Assembly (NCBI GenBank): GCA_020137815.1
Contig: CM035354.1
Location: 3,755,342 to 3,819,341, forward strand
Length of the DNA stretch: 64,000 bases
DNA from: Hormiphora californensis
Taxonomy: Eukaryota > Ctenophora > Tentaculata > Cydippida > Pleurobrachiidae
Direction: 5' to 3'
Positions 24,319 to 37,786 of this stretch are shown here, one piece after another (the stretch's first letter is position 1; every line of letters begins with the position of its first letter). Under the pieces are notes generated by a model. It had not been told where the DNA came from. It did not search any database and worked only from the letters and a program-made list of their open reading frames with translations. The position numbers were made by a program, and so were the translations under genes.

Positions 24319-25483
24319 ATGGGGTGCAAGAAGAATATGATTAAACTGCTCCTCGTTGTATTCAACGTGGTCGCTGTGGTAAGTCATGAAACTTTTCATT
24401 ACATAAATCACAACTTTTAATTAATTCTCTCCCCCTAATCTCCCTCCCAACACCTAGATAATTGGGCTTGCTCTGATTGGAATTGGTGCGTTTACAATGT
24501 ACAGGTACGGGGACATTCTCTCCATCACTGAGAGTACATTTACCAGTATCCCAACTGTCCTGATCATCCTTGGTTTGATGGTGTTCATCCTGGGATTCCT
24601 TGGCTGCTTCGGATCCTTCCGGGAAAACAGGGCCCTCCTTATTTTCGTAAGTAACAATGAACTTTTATTTGGGAATATATTGACTCCCCCCCCCCCCCTT
24701 TCAAATTCCTTTTTTCCGAGAAATGAATATTTGTTGAGAAACTGTACAACTAAATATGGGCTGTGTATTTAAATGGTAAGTAGCGAGTGCGAATGATAAT
24801 TAGACCTTTTTCAGTATACCATTCTGCTTGTCGTGGTTCTGATGGGTGAGGCTGTCGCTCTTATCATTTCACTGATCTACCAAAACAGTGTAAGTTATTT
24901 AGTTAACAGTAAGTTTAATTAATTTAAAGAAATGTTAATGAGGAATCATGTTAATAAAACTCAAACAGACAAACAGACAACAGACAACAATAAAATAGTT
25001 GTGTGAGATTGAACAATGGACACGTGGCCTAGGAAATTTAGCAGCAAGAAAAGGAGAGAGAACAGAAAGGACAGATCAGTAGCTGAACAACTCATTACTC
25101 ATTACATCATAGAGTGTTCTAGTCATAGCCTAACATTACAAAATTTATAGTATCGTCAGTCGCTTGTTCAGACTGTCTCCCGTTATGGCCTAAGTTTTAT
25201 CATAACGTGTGTATTATCCATTCCATTCCTATCTTCCGGGTCGGTATTATTTCACGGATTTCTCTTTTTTCATTCCTTCTTTATTTTACCTCTGCAATGT
25301 ACGATCAGTAAACTTTTTATAATACTCCCTAACAATTCCCTAATAAATGAAATTCTCCCCTGCAGATCAAGGAGAAAGTGTTTGATGCTCTGGAGGTGAA
25401 AACCGATGAGTTCGTTAAATACGATATCACCAAGAAAGAAATGTACAAGGACTCTGCTGAAGTTGTCGACCAGATCCAGGTGG

Positions 25484-25521
<38 letters not shown>

Positions 25522-28500
25522 TACGACTAGAAGAGAAGAGAGAGAACAACGGAAAACTCCCCGCGTCTCAGCTACTCGAGAGATCTCTTGAGTAAACTCC
25601 TTTCGGAGAGCCACCCACGCAACAGAGCCACACATCGAAGCAAGCATTTTTGAAGAAAGGACAGGATGCAGAAGAGGGACCTGGGGGGGGACCCAACCCC
25701 CCCCGGGGGCCCCAAGGCTTTTTGGGTTTTTCGGGGGTGGGAAAAACCCCCCCCAAATTTAAAAAAGGGGGGGGAAAATTTTGGGGGAACCCCCCCCAAA
25801 CGATACCGTCTAGGAGCGAGAGAGAGAGAGGGAGAGCAGAGAGTATCAACTCTCCCTCTCTCTATCTCCTACGCGATATGATATCTTCCTCTCTCTCCTC
25901 TCTCTCTCTCTTTGAACTCCTCGTCCATACCCCATACCAGGCTCACTGCCCTCCCAATTATATTCCACAATCTAGTACTATACAGTTTCGGTGCTTATAT
26001 ATAGTTTTCGGTATGAAGATGTGTGTAACTTGTGTGTAATTATTGTTAGTATGTACTAACTTGCAATTGCATGTGAGAAGTGAGTAATAAAATTTCAGAA
26101 GTCCGAGTACAGTCAAAATATCTTTTAGCTTTTTGATAAGGTCTGAAAGCAAAAATTCACTAAATACTATTGATGCTCTTCATTTAACGCAAACAATATT
26201 AGCACAAATAAATTACATGGTATTTACATAAACTAATGTTATCTCAGCACATATGTGAATTAAGGAGAACCCCCCTTTGCGCTGCTGCTTCTCTTTTCCC
26301 TCTTCATTCCTCAATCGTTTCTCTTTTCTCAGCTGTCCCACCCTCAGGGCCGCTTCCATGCTTCGCTGGTGTGACTTAAATCTGAAGTTATAAATATATA
26401 AGATCATGTTTAAATCTGTCAATGTAATGAAGTCGAATTGAAAAAAAATTAAAAAACGCTTATATAGGGGGGGGGGTTTTACTTTTTGAAAAATCTTTAA
26501 AAATCGATTTTTATGTACCCTTTGCGCACTGGGGGCCAATTTTTTCTACTTCGGGGGTTTTGGGTTTCGGACGCGAGGGGGTGTCTAGATTAATTGGGGG
26601 GGAGAGGAACCGGAATCCAAATTTTCTTTGGTGGTTGCGTGCTCCCTACCGGCGGGGGTTTTTGCACTGCGTAACATAATCTCCCGGCAAACATCCCACT
26701 TTTCTGAAAATGGAATAGGGCTAAAGTCTTAACAATCAAAACTTGCCACTTGAGAACAGTTTCACTTACTGGTTTTTAAAAAAAACTAGTTGTCGGATTT
26801 TGGCGTTTATATTGACCGGGGCCCTTTAACAGATAACTCGGCCGAGTAATGATTCCTTGTGGCCTGTATTAAAAATTCCCCCTTTTTGCAAAATTGGGTT
26901 ATAAATTTTGAAAATAAGTATTAATTCCATTATAATAATTTTTAGGAAATTGTATTTAAAACATTACTTGCTTTATTTAACATTTTTTTTGTCTTGGAAG
27001 AGAATTAATTTTAGTTTCTTTTCCCCTTAAGGAATGGGGAAAAATTTGTCCATGGAAAAATTAGCAATTCTTATAACACTTTCTTTGAGGGGGTTAAAAA
27101 ATATCCTCCCCCGACCAGCCCTTTATTCCTTTAGAAAAGGGTGGGGTCACCCATTTGTTTTCCCCTTTGGAAAATTATATTTATACATTTGGGATGAACG
27201 GGATTTTTTTGACGGGGTTTTACACCCCTAGTTTAATTGTCCAACCGTTTTCATGGCTTGGGGGCCGTTCGGAGGCACCAAGGGGGTTGGAGTAAAAAAT
27301 TTTAATGAGAAAAAATTTTAAAACGGGTTTTTAAAACCCTTCATGGAAATAGGAGGGGGAAAAATAGTCAAAAAGTACATGGCTAATCTCTTTTTTTGGC
27401 GAAAAGGGGATGGGGTTTTTTTATCCTTGATATGAACCCTAAGCGTGAGAAGGGTTTAAAAACCCCGGTGGGGTGTGGGCCTATAACTTGTTAAAATTTT
27501 TTTTTGGCACAAAAAGTTGGGGTACCCACTTTCCGTCCACCTCAATTACACCTGTTAATATAAATTAGTTAGGTTTATCATAGAAAAAACCATGTCTCTA
27601 AACCATAAATTAACATATAATGTCCTTATTCTAGATACGCACCGGTTGCTACGGTCAAGCAGAGATAATACAGTATTTTGTTGTCCGAGCTTAGCTTCGA
27701 AACAACTGCCTCTGGATACTCTCTGGCTATTCCAAATCTGCGGAACTGCAACACAGGTAAGGTATTTAAATCAAAAGTGCATTTGTATAATATTCTTAGT
27801 AAATTTTATGTCTTTGTTATGCATGCATATGTTATAATAGTGGCAATATACATTTTTGGAGCATTGTCCGCTGCTCATGGTTGTTGATAGATAGAAGGAG
27901 TTTCAACAAACAGACGAAACAATATAATTTAGGTCAAAAAAATATAATTGCAATTTTATTATTTTACTGCAATTTAACTGCAATTTTATTATATAATTGA
28001 TTTTATCATTGTTTTGCCCTAAAATATGTTGTTTCGTCTATTTGTTGGCAATACGTTGGGAAATGTAGTATAAACTAACCTGAACTGGTGGCCTCTCCCA
28101 CACTTTAGTCTTGAGGCACTCGCCAATAGGACCCTTGAATTCGGTGTTGGAAACTGTCCCACCGGTGTAATGTAAGGCAGCTGCCCTCAGTCCTAGTTCA
28201 AGTCTGTGGAGGCCACAAACTATTAGGTGCAGTCTCCGCTTCAGCAGCTTCTGTAGGTGGTTCACTATACCTAGGAATGTTTCAGTAGTTTGATATATCA
28301 TGGTAGTTTGATGTATCATGGTATGATATATCGTTAATACATGTATATTAATTGTGCAGTTAATCAGTGCATTTTTATAGATCAACACTTTTAGATTGTT
28401 GAAAATTTACGCACCTCCAGTCCTCCCAAGATTGCCACTACATCCATCACAACCGACCACTCGAACCCGCTCCAAAGGTATTCCCAATTGTTCTAAATGG

Positions 28501-31500
28501 TTAATGATACCTCTGGCCACAAGTTCCGCAGGTTTCTCGTTACCACCTGCGTGTAAGATTCAGAATTAAATACAATTTTGCAATATGAAAAATAGGTGTT
28601 ACATTCTACAGCAGACTGGAAAATTTAGATGAATTTCAAACTTACGAAATGAATCGGCCGGCAGACTGTATGCGTAATACTTGTACCCTGGTACAGGGTC
28701 GTCGGTACCAGGGTACCCCAGGATGGTGATTTGTTCCTGGGTATTGGAGCCATTTTTTAGGGCTTTGAGGACCCGCTTGCCATCGAAAAATAAAGCAATC
28801 GGGCCCTTCTCCGCCTTGATTGCTGCCAATCCCCGTTCACCAGCCTGGTATCGCTCCTTTCGCACTTTGGTCTTTGAGCAGGTAGTGGTTTGCCCAGGAT
28901 GTAGGTCCTAAAGTATTAATATGTATTATAAGTTACGGTCTACGGAATAGAAAAACAATCACCATTCTATATACAGTCGGACCCCGATTTAGTGGACCCC
29001 GATTTAGTGGCACCCTGATTTAGTAGCAGGAATTTTCCCCCGAGGATGCCACTAAATCGGGGTCCGACTGTATATATTATATGTGTTAATAAGTATGTGT
29101 CTAAATCAGAATTGAATAGATATACTGGTAAAAAACTATCTTACTTAAAGACAAATAAATACGAATGTCCTCCGATTATTGAATCTTGATCGTGTATTAC
29201 CTCGTAAAATTTTATGAGCAACTCTTCAACCTGGCCGGGAGACGCATCCTTCAGGAGAGACGCGTCTGCTGTCTTAGGGAGCTTAATGTCCATTTTCAAG
29301 GGAGGGGCAATGTAGTCCGGATCCGTATCCGGACTATCTTCCATCTCTATATCTCCATTATCTATCTAGAATGAAAGGAATTTTGATTTAAAAAGTCTTT
29401 AGCTTTAGTAGCATCATGAATACTGAATAGTCTATCAAACTATTAACATTATTAAGCTAACCTGGCGAAGGAGCTCGGTATATTTTTTGCTGTAAGGCCT
29501 GCTTCCAGGACGGAGGTTTTCCGCGTCCGTTGTTGTCCGAGCTGGCATTTCTTTCTCCTGATGCTGCGGCCAGTTGTGCTCACCAGAGTTATACTGTAGA
29601 AATGAAAATTATTCAAAAATAAGACATCAAGGAGAATTGGTTTTAGTATTATATTTATAATTATATTATATTATATATACAATTAAAAAAGTTAAAAGTC
29701 TATAAGTATATATAGTTAAAAAGTCCACGTTCCGTTCCCTTACCTTCCAGGATCTACTCATGAATATCTGGTTCATTTTATCATTAAATCCTCCATTCTT
29801 CTTACTAGACGACCCTGATCTTACCAATCTAGCTCTCTCTTCGTTAAATTTCTTAACGTTCCTGAAAAAGACGACATTTTCAGCCACAATTTAATCAATT
29901 CTGCACTATATAGCTTTAACTGCTTCATATCCGCAAGTATAGTACCAATTACTCTCGAGTAAATTTTTCTGATGCTAGGAGTTTAGTTCATTTTAAGATA
30001 CTATACAAGGTGTCATATATATTCTAAGTGACGGCGAGCTAGTTATGTGAAAAATACGGGAGTGTGCTGGAATCCTCGACAACGATTTGCCTTCTAAAAT
30101 TAAAATTAAATTGCCGTTTAAAATTAAATTTCAAACGGTCAATTAAATTTAAATCGGTCATTCCTTCCATCCATTTATCAATCCTAAAACATTTTTACCT
30201 TGTATTGTGTAAGTAACTTATTATGTGGCTCGAAATTATCTTTCTAATGAACACCATATATAAATTAAGTTGATGTACCAGTTCACACGACAGTTGATTA
30301 AATGTGGGTAAATTAGCCGTATTAGATAACGGCTAAATTTTTAGTTTAGTGAACATTGGATGAGTAACGCTCATTACAAGAAAAATCAAGGTCAAAACTA
30401 AAAGTTCATTTATTCTCCCACTCATTTGGAAACCAACATCCCTAATATAATATAAAATGATTAAAAGGTTTTGGCTTTTGTTTTGGCTTGTTTATTTTGC
30501 CCTTTCCCTGAATTGACAAAGATCAGGTGTATACTACTGCAGGCTGCAGCTATACTATTAGCGTGTTTCCAGGATATCCATGTGATCATGATTATACCTG
30601 AAACCTTTTCTGAGCCATTTTATCATTCAAATTCAAGCATGCGACTTGAATTGTATTTTCTGTAATTAGGCCTGTCAAAACGTGTCGATATTTGGCAAAC
30701 CTAGAACTCACTAGAGGCAAGCCAATTCCGGTTGTACATCCTAGGTATAGGCCTCCTGAACATAAAAAACTAAAATGTCAGTCTCAATTATTTGGGGGAA
30801 GGTGTGTAATTAGCCCCTAATTGATTGGTAATTGAGCACAAGGAGAAAATGCTATATCTACCCTTAGGAAAGGAGTAGAGACAAAATAAAGGGCACCAAA
30901 GTGTTCAGCGTCCTCGCATTAGTGGGGGTAGGTGCCGGAATTAAGTCTCTATCTCATCTGGTTAATTAAATAATTGGATAATTAGGTTTGCGCATAACCG
31001 TTTTTAGGCTATATGGCTATATCCATGTTAGGAAAGGAGTAGAGAAATAACCGAGGGCACTAAAATGATCAGCGTCCTCGCATTAGTGGGGGTAGGTGCC
31101 GGAATTAAGTCTCTATCTCATCCAGTTAATTGGATAATTGGATAATTAGGTTTGCACATAACCGTTTTTAGGCTATATGGCTATAGCCACTTAGGAACGG
31201 TTTAGAGACTTTTCATTGGTGCCATTTTGTAGGCAATAGCCAAGTTATGGGGGGTCGACGTCGGACTTTTATGCTCTATCTTCAACCGTTTAGCCGTTAC
31301 TTGGCTTTAAAGGTGCTCAAAATCGGGCTAATTACCGTTTTTTGCTCATTTTGAGCACCTTTAAAGTGAGAGAACAGCAGGGATCTGGATACTCCTTGAT
31401 GGCTAACTAAAACTTTAGTGAAAACCGCATGTCTCTAGCATGTTTTTGAAAATTGAGCTAACACATGCGAGACGCACCATAATGGGCCCATAATGGGCGT

Positions 31501-34500
31501 AACTGCATGTACAATATGAATTTACGCCCATTATAGGCCCATAATGGTGCGTCTCGCATGTGTGATTTTCAAAAACATGCTAGAGACATGCGGTTTTCAC
31601 TAAAGTTTTAGTTAGCCATCAAGGAGTATCCAAATAACTTTTTGTGAAAATCCCTGCTGTTCTCTCTCACTTTAAAGCCAAATAACGGCTAAACGGTTGA
31701 AGATAGAGCTTAAAAGTCCGACGTCGACCTCCATAACTTGGCTATTGCCTACAAAATGGCACCAATGAAAAGTCCCTAAACCGTTCCTAAGTGGCTATAG
31801 CCAATATAGCCTAAAAACGGTTATGCACAAACCTAATTATCCAATTATCCAATTAACCGGATGAGATAGAGACTTAATTCCGGCACCTACCCCCACTAAT
31901 GCGAGGACGTTGATCATTTTAGTGCCCTCGGTTTTTTTCTACTCCTTTCCTAACATGGCTATAGCCATATAGCCTAAAAACGGTTATGCACAAACCTAAT
32001 TATCCAATTATCTAATTAACCAGGTGAGATAGAGACTCCGGTACCTACACCCACTAATGCGAGGACGCTGAACACTTTGGTGCCCTTTATTTTGACTCTA
32101 CTCCTTTCCTAAGGGTAGATACAGCGTTTTTCTCCTTGTGCTCAATTACCAATCAATTAGGGGCTAATTACACACCTTTCCCCAAATAATTGAGACTGAC
32201 ATTTTGTTTTTTTATGTTCAGGAGGCCTATACCTAGGATGTACAACCGGAATTGGCTTGCCTCTAGTGAGTTCTAGGTCGAAACACGTTTTGACAGGCTT
32301 AAATTGGTATGGTGCAATTTCAAGGATGTTGGTTTCTAAATGAGTGGAATGAACTTTCGAATATTAAAAATGAACCGGTCTCGGTTCTTCATTGTTGTAA
32401 TTTAGAGCACTCGACCTCGTGTTCTAAATTGTGTTATAGCCGTCATCTAATCATATACTAAATTCTTAGAGATTAAAGTTTAAACAACAATCACCTTATA
32501 TGTAGACATTATACATATAACAGCTGATTGAAACAGCCAAAATCATGAATAGATCATTTTCTCAACTTTTTTATGACCCGGTGCTTCAATTTAAATTTTT
32601 ATGGTGTTCATTACATTGGAAAAATAATCAAACCAAATAAAAGCGACTTTAACTCAATACAAAGTAAACAATGATTCAGGATTCATGAATGAATAGTTGG
32701 AATGATTAAGAAAGAATAATGTACCTAAATTTAAAACAGAAGACAAATCCAGCACACTCACTTAGTTTGTTATCCCACAACTATCAACCGTCGCTTATAA
32801 TTATTTTAGTACAATCATCTCTCTACGTCGTGAGTGTGATGAACTATCCCACGTGCAAATAGAGGGGGGTTGCCAAGGAGGTGCTATAGCATGCTATAGC
32901 CCCTACGCAGCGGGTGATTGAACGCTGCACGTGCGGGTTGGTGCAGCAGGTGGAAGGGGTGCTCCTGGGTGAGGGAGGGTGTGGGGATTCGGGTCAACGG
33001 GCGCTCTACTCCAACGGGCTTTCTAGTCTTAATTTAAAGTTGTAAATGAACGTTGTGAGGATGGGTATGTCCTATCCACACGTGCAAATAGAGGGGGTTG
33101 CCAAGAAGGTGCCACAGCCCTTACGCAGCGGGTGATTGAAGGCTGCACGTGCGGGTTGGTGCAGCAGGTGAGATGGGTGCTCCTGGGTGAGGGAGAATGT
33201 GGGGATACGGGTCAACAGATACTCTACTTCAACGGGCTTTCTAGTTATTAAAAAAGGCAGATGCTTGGTGAACTAATTTAAATTAGCTTTTGCTCGAAAT
33301 GTATATAATTTGTACTAAATAATGCTTGATTTATATGAAATAATAATGCTTATTTTTTCAGACGAAGATAAAACTATCAAAAAGATGAGGTGTCCTAAAA
33401 ATATCCAGATCATCAACTACGAAACAGATATAGAAATGGTACGTACTTCAAAACATTTTGCTCGAGCAATCGGGAGTTTCCAAGGGCTAACATTCGTGAA
33501 TGAACTGTTTTCGTTGCTTCACTGATAATTTTATCGGTGGCAACATTTTGACAATACTGGTCTTTAAGGGCCTCTAACAACCCAAGCACTTGCCCAACTG
33601 TAGGACGGTCTGATGAGCTAGTATCCCACCGAGGTGGTGGTTCAAGTAAAATAGACGGCACGGGCATGTAGAATGTGGAAATGAATTTAGTGGGGTTCTT
33701 AAACTCTTATATAGGAGCGACGTATATGGCGAGAGTGTCGCGTAACAGGCGGGAAGAAACGCGACTCGCGTTTCTTCCCGCCACTCGGTTTACGAGAATG
33801 TTTTTTGAACTGCCCTAGTAGCGTGATTAAAAAAAACATAATACTTTATATATGTAGTTACCAGCGGTCCTTTTATGTACAACTGATAATCTTTATTTTC
33901 AGGATAAACGGGCACAACGGCCATTCTTCAACTCACCAACGTCCTCAACGACCGTCGACCTTGTAGTTATGGACCTTATAGTTATGGACAACATTATCCT
34001 GGGAACTAGAAACTCAAGAATGGTAGTTTAAACCATGTGTACTATGAACTATCAGGACTATGTACATCAGAGACTGGAAACAATATATTTCATGCTGTGT
34101 GTTTTATGATCTAGACTCCTCAAAACCTGTTGATATTTTGTCCTCAATTTTTAGGACAAGGTTTTTGGCTACCCACTCCATTTGGTGTCCTAGAATTTTA
34201 ACAAAATTGGACGTCCCTGAATCAACGAAAAATTCGAAAAACGTCCAGATCTCAGTAACCTGAGGAGATGGAGAGCCCTAACTTATACAAATGTGTATGA
34301 GACTTTTAGTAGCTTGTTTGGGTGCAGGAACATGCCAAAGTTGTGAAATTCAGCATAAATGGGATGAAATTATCCGTTTCTACTTTTTAAGATCACGATT
34401 TAGGGACACCCTCGGGGGAAAGGCTCTTGTCCACTAAATCGGGGTGTCCACTAAATCGGGGTCAAATAAGGTTAACTTCCTATATCGGGGGAAAAAATCC

Positions 34501-35940
34501 TGTCCCTAAATCGGGGTGCCACTAAATCGGAGGCCCCTAAATCGGGGTCCGACTGTACCTCAGTCGGATTCTAAGTAACCCTTCTGGTCCCCTCCTACTT
34601 ACAAATTTGTGATCTGTAAATGGCTGAATTACATAACTTTAGCTTTGGTGTGTTCCTGCATAAAGAACCGAAAAAGCTTTCCAATTGTCTCATAGACATC
34701 TTTTGGAAGTTAGGGCTCTCTACCGCATCAGGTTACTGGAATCTGGGCGCTCAGAGTTGAAGAGTTTTTTCGCCTTTTTCGTTCGTTCAGGGATGTCTAA
34801 TTCTAACAAAAATTGGCAACTACCTTGTATCCTAAATTTACATGGCAAAATATCCACAACTTTTGACGGCATGTTAATTTGAGTATTTTCAGTATTTATC
34901 CCGGTTATTGTTGAGAATGAGACAGTTAAGAGCTTAGTTATTTAAGATTATTATTATATAATATTTATCTAGTAGATCAAGAGTCAAAATCTGATTAACA
35001 AGCCGAATATATAATGTATACATACTTACACCTTAGCTGTTGATAACATATAAAATTGTTGCTAAAGACGACTAATTTAGCGTGAACCACGATATTCCAT
35101 ACTTCACCGTAGTGCTGATCTTCTGAGACGTGTTGTAATTCAGGTTTATCCGTGAGAGTAACTGTTTTTACATTTGGAGGGAGAATGTAACAGTGGAACT
35201 CCGGGTCGATCTTCGCGTCTTTGGAATATAAGTGGAAAAATGATTTTGTTTTTATTGGGTGGAATCAAGTTTGTAAAAAATATACTGGTTTTTATTTTTT
35301 AGGACTTTTGTCCTTCGCATTTCGCAACCTGAAACTCGTTTATTCCTTTTATTCCCTAATAATATTACATTATGAGCATGCTCAGTCTCACTAAAAGGTA
35401 TCAGACCCAATAGGTGTACGTTCAGACGTCATCCGAGCATCCCGTCGCTCGTTATCTCATACCTTTACTGTAAATTTTCTCACTTTCAACACCTCCATAA
35501 ATTGGGAAGGGAATGGGAATTCTTCGAGCGCAAGAGCCATGTAAGTGTGTGACTGACGACTGTCTCACCTTTCCCGCCTTATCCATCTCCCACTACATAC
35601 CAATGTTCCCAACCCCCTTCATTGCGTCATGATCATCTCAGACATGATTCATCTGAACCATGGCTTATCTCTCTAAGTGGGTCGACAGGCTGGAAATATC
35701 AGTCACCGCATACAGCTGATAGGGGATGGACCTTACTCAACAAGCTGATATGATAGCAGCTTTATAATTTTAATCGTTGAAAAATAGAATGTATTTGATT
35801 GACAAGAACAATAACACAAAAAGGAGCCTGAAGCGGTCCGCAAGCACTTCAATTGTTAGCCCAGTTGCCTATCAAGTATCAGGACTGATGCTGGATTGCT
35901 GGAAAGAAACCCAGCATGTGCAACTTCATTTCTCTCTCTC

Positions 35941-36030
<90 letters not shown>

Positions 36031-37665
36031 GCTCTAGAGCAAACTAAGGATACCCAGATATCTGAAATTGTACTAGAAATGAATGAAAGTGAATCGTGGT
36101 TAAAAAAGGCCCAAAATTATACCGAACAATTTGTCAGAACACTGGCCTGACTTGTTGAGTAACAAGGGCTGACCCTATATTTCAATTCGCGAGATTAGTA
36201 GTCAAACCTTATTAGTAGTCAACCTCATTAATTGGCTACAAGTGCAAAAGGTTTGTTTTGTTAAAAGAGAGGGTCGAGCTAGGCAACAAAATGTTACGTG
36301 TGGACTGTGGGTATATTTGGTATAGAAGTAGTAATTAAAATTGTGATGGCTTGGTATCAATATTTCAATAAGAAGGGGTAATAATTACGAAATATTTGCC
36401 AGATCATTAAAAGTTTAGATATTGTAGGAATGTATACTTGTTTGACTTGAGGACATTCTTTAATCTTTATCAAATGCCTGACATGTCCTGTCTGGCGCCG
36501 CGACCCATCTGAGCGCACTGAGAATCAAATGGGGTATGGCGCCGCCATACAGGACATGTCAGGCGATTGGGCACGTCGCACAATCCCCTGTACGTAGCGG
36601 GCAAGCGACACAGTCGCTCCGATGTCGTTGGCAGCTTTGCTGCCAAGTCTGGCGAGAGAAAGCAGTGCCTAAAAGGCTGACACACCCTGTACACACCAGT
36701 ACTCAGAATTTCATCTGTGATTTTTATTCTTGCAAAATGCAAAGCTAATTCTCATTATCTCTCATAACCTCCATTAGTCCATTATGTGTTATTGAGTAAC
36801 TGAGTTTAAGTTACTGAGCAATCTTGTTGAGTATTGTTGAGTATTATTAGGGGTGGGAGAGGCTCTCCCACCCCTTGTCCCCTTACTTAACAAGAGCAAT
36901 CCATATGACCATGGTGATGGAATTTGTTGAGATTGTACTCAACAAATCATGATGACATGATCAAATATGTATGATGGAGCCAGGTGCTGTGCTGGTGATT
37001 GGCTGACTGATATAATAATTGTGATAGTGGATCTTGAATAAGGAAAATAATTACTGCAGTTTATGACACGCTCTCCGCTTTAAAACTAACTGCTGTAATC
37101 TCGAGAATGCAGTTATTGGGTCGACACCAGACGCCCAGATAGGTTATTGGTAAGTTCGATTCTCTGACAAGCTAACATGGAAATAAGCAATGGCTGAGTG
37201 TTGCTCTGACCAGTGGCCACATGTTAGTTTATCAAACACCGAGTTCACCAGAGTAATTACCTGAATACCTGATACAGCGATCACTGATCAGAGACCAACA
37301 TTTTCACTTCTGGTCGTGGCTTTGTGCAAGAAATAGGGATCAGATCGATGGCAACTGGTAGTGATTGATCGATTGGAGCTCAGGTGCTATTGTTTGAATT
37401 AATCAACAAGTTTGAATAACCACTTCTGTCTTACACTTCAACAGAGAGGTTGCAAGTAACCAACATAGAAACAATGAACATTATAGTGGCATACTGAACC
37501 AGAAATATTCATTATTCAGTGTTTAGGTAAGCTGAAATGGTAGTGGGCTAAGATTTCTTGCTAAATGAAAACCGCCAGGTCTCTAGTCACTATATTAGTG
37601 CTCGATATCAGGCCGTTTTGTTGAGAAGTACTCAAAAATAACGGTTGGCGAATGTTCTGAGCGAG

Positions 37666-37716
<51 letters not shown>

Positions 37717-37721
37717 AGAGA

Positions 37722-37786
<65 letters not shown>

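Noticed and set aside
27592-27887. Plus-strand frames near 27.6-27.9 kb, with 33.36 and 33.90 kb, as a nested gene
   Set aside because: They can be chained in phase, but the minus-strand exon 27745-27643 over the same bases continues the transposon-derived gene in phase and is the better explanation; the plus frames have no homology.
33413-33667. Promoterless fragment unrelated to the gene at 29.9 kb
   Set aside because: Initially treated as a stray frame, but its donor phase (two bases) exactly fits the exon at 29861, and the joined text matches the N-terminal layout of the family, so it was merged into the nested gene.
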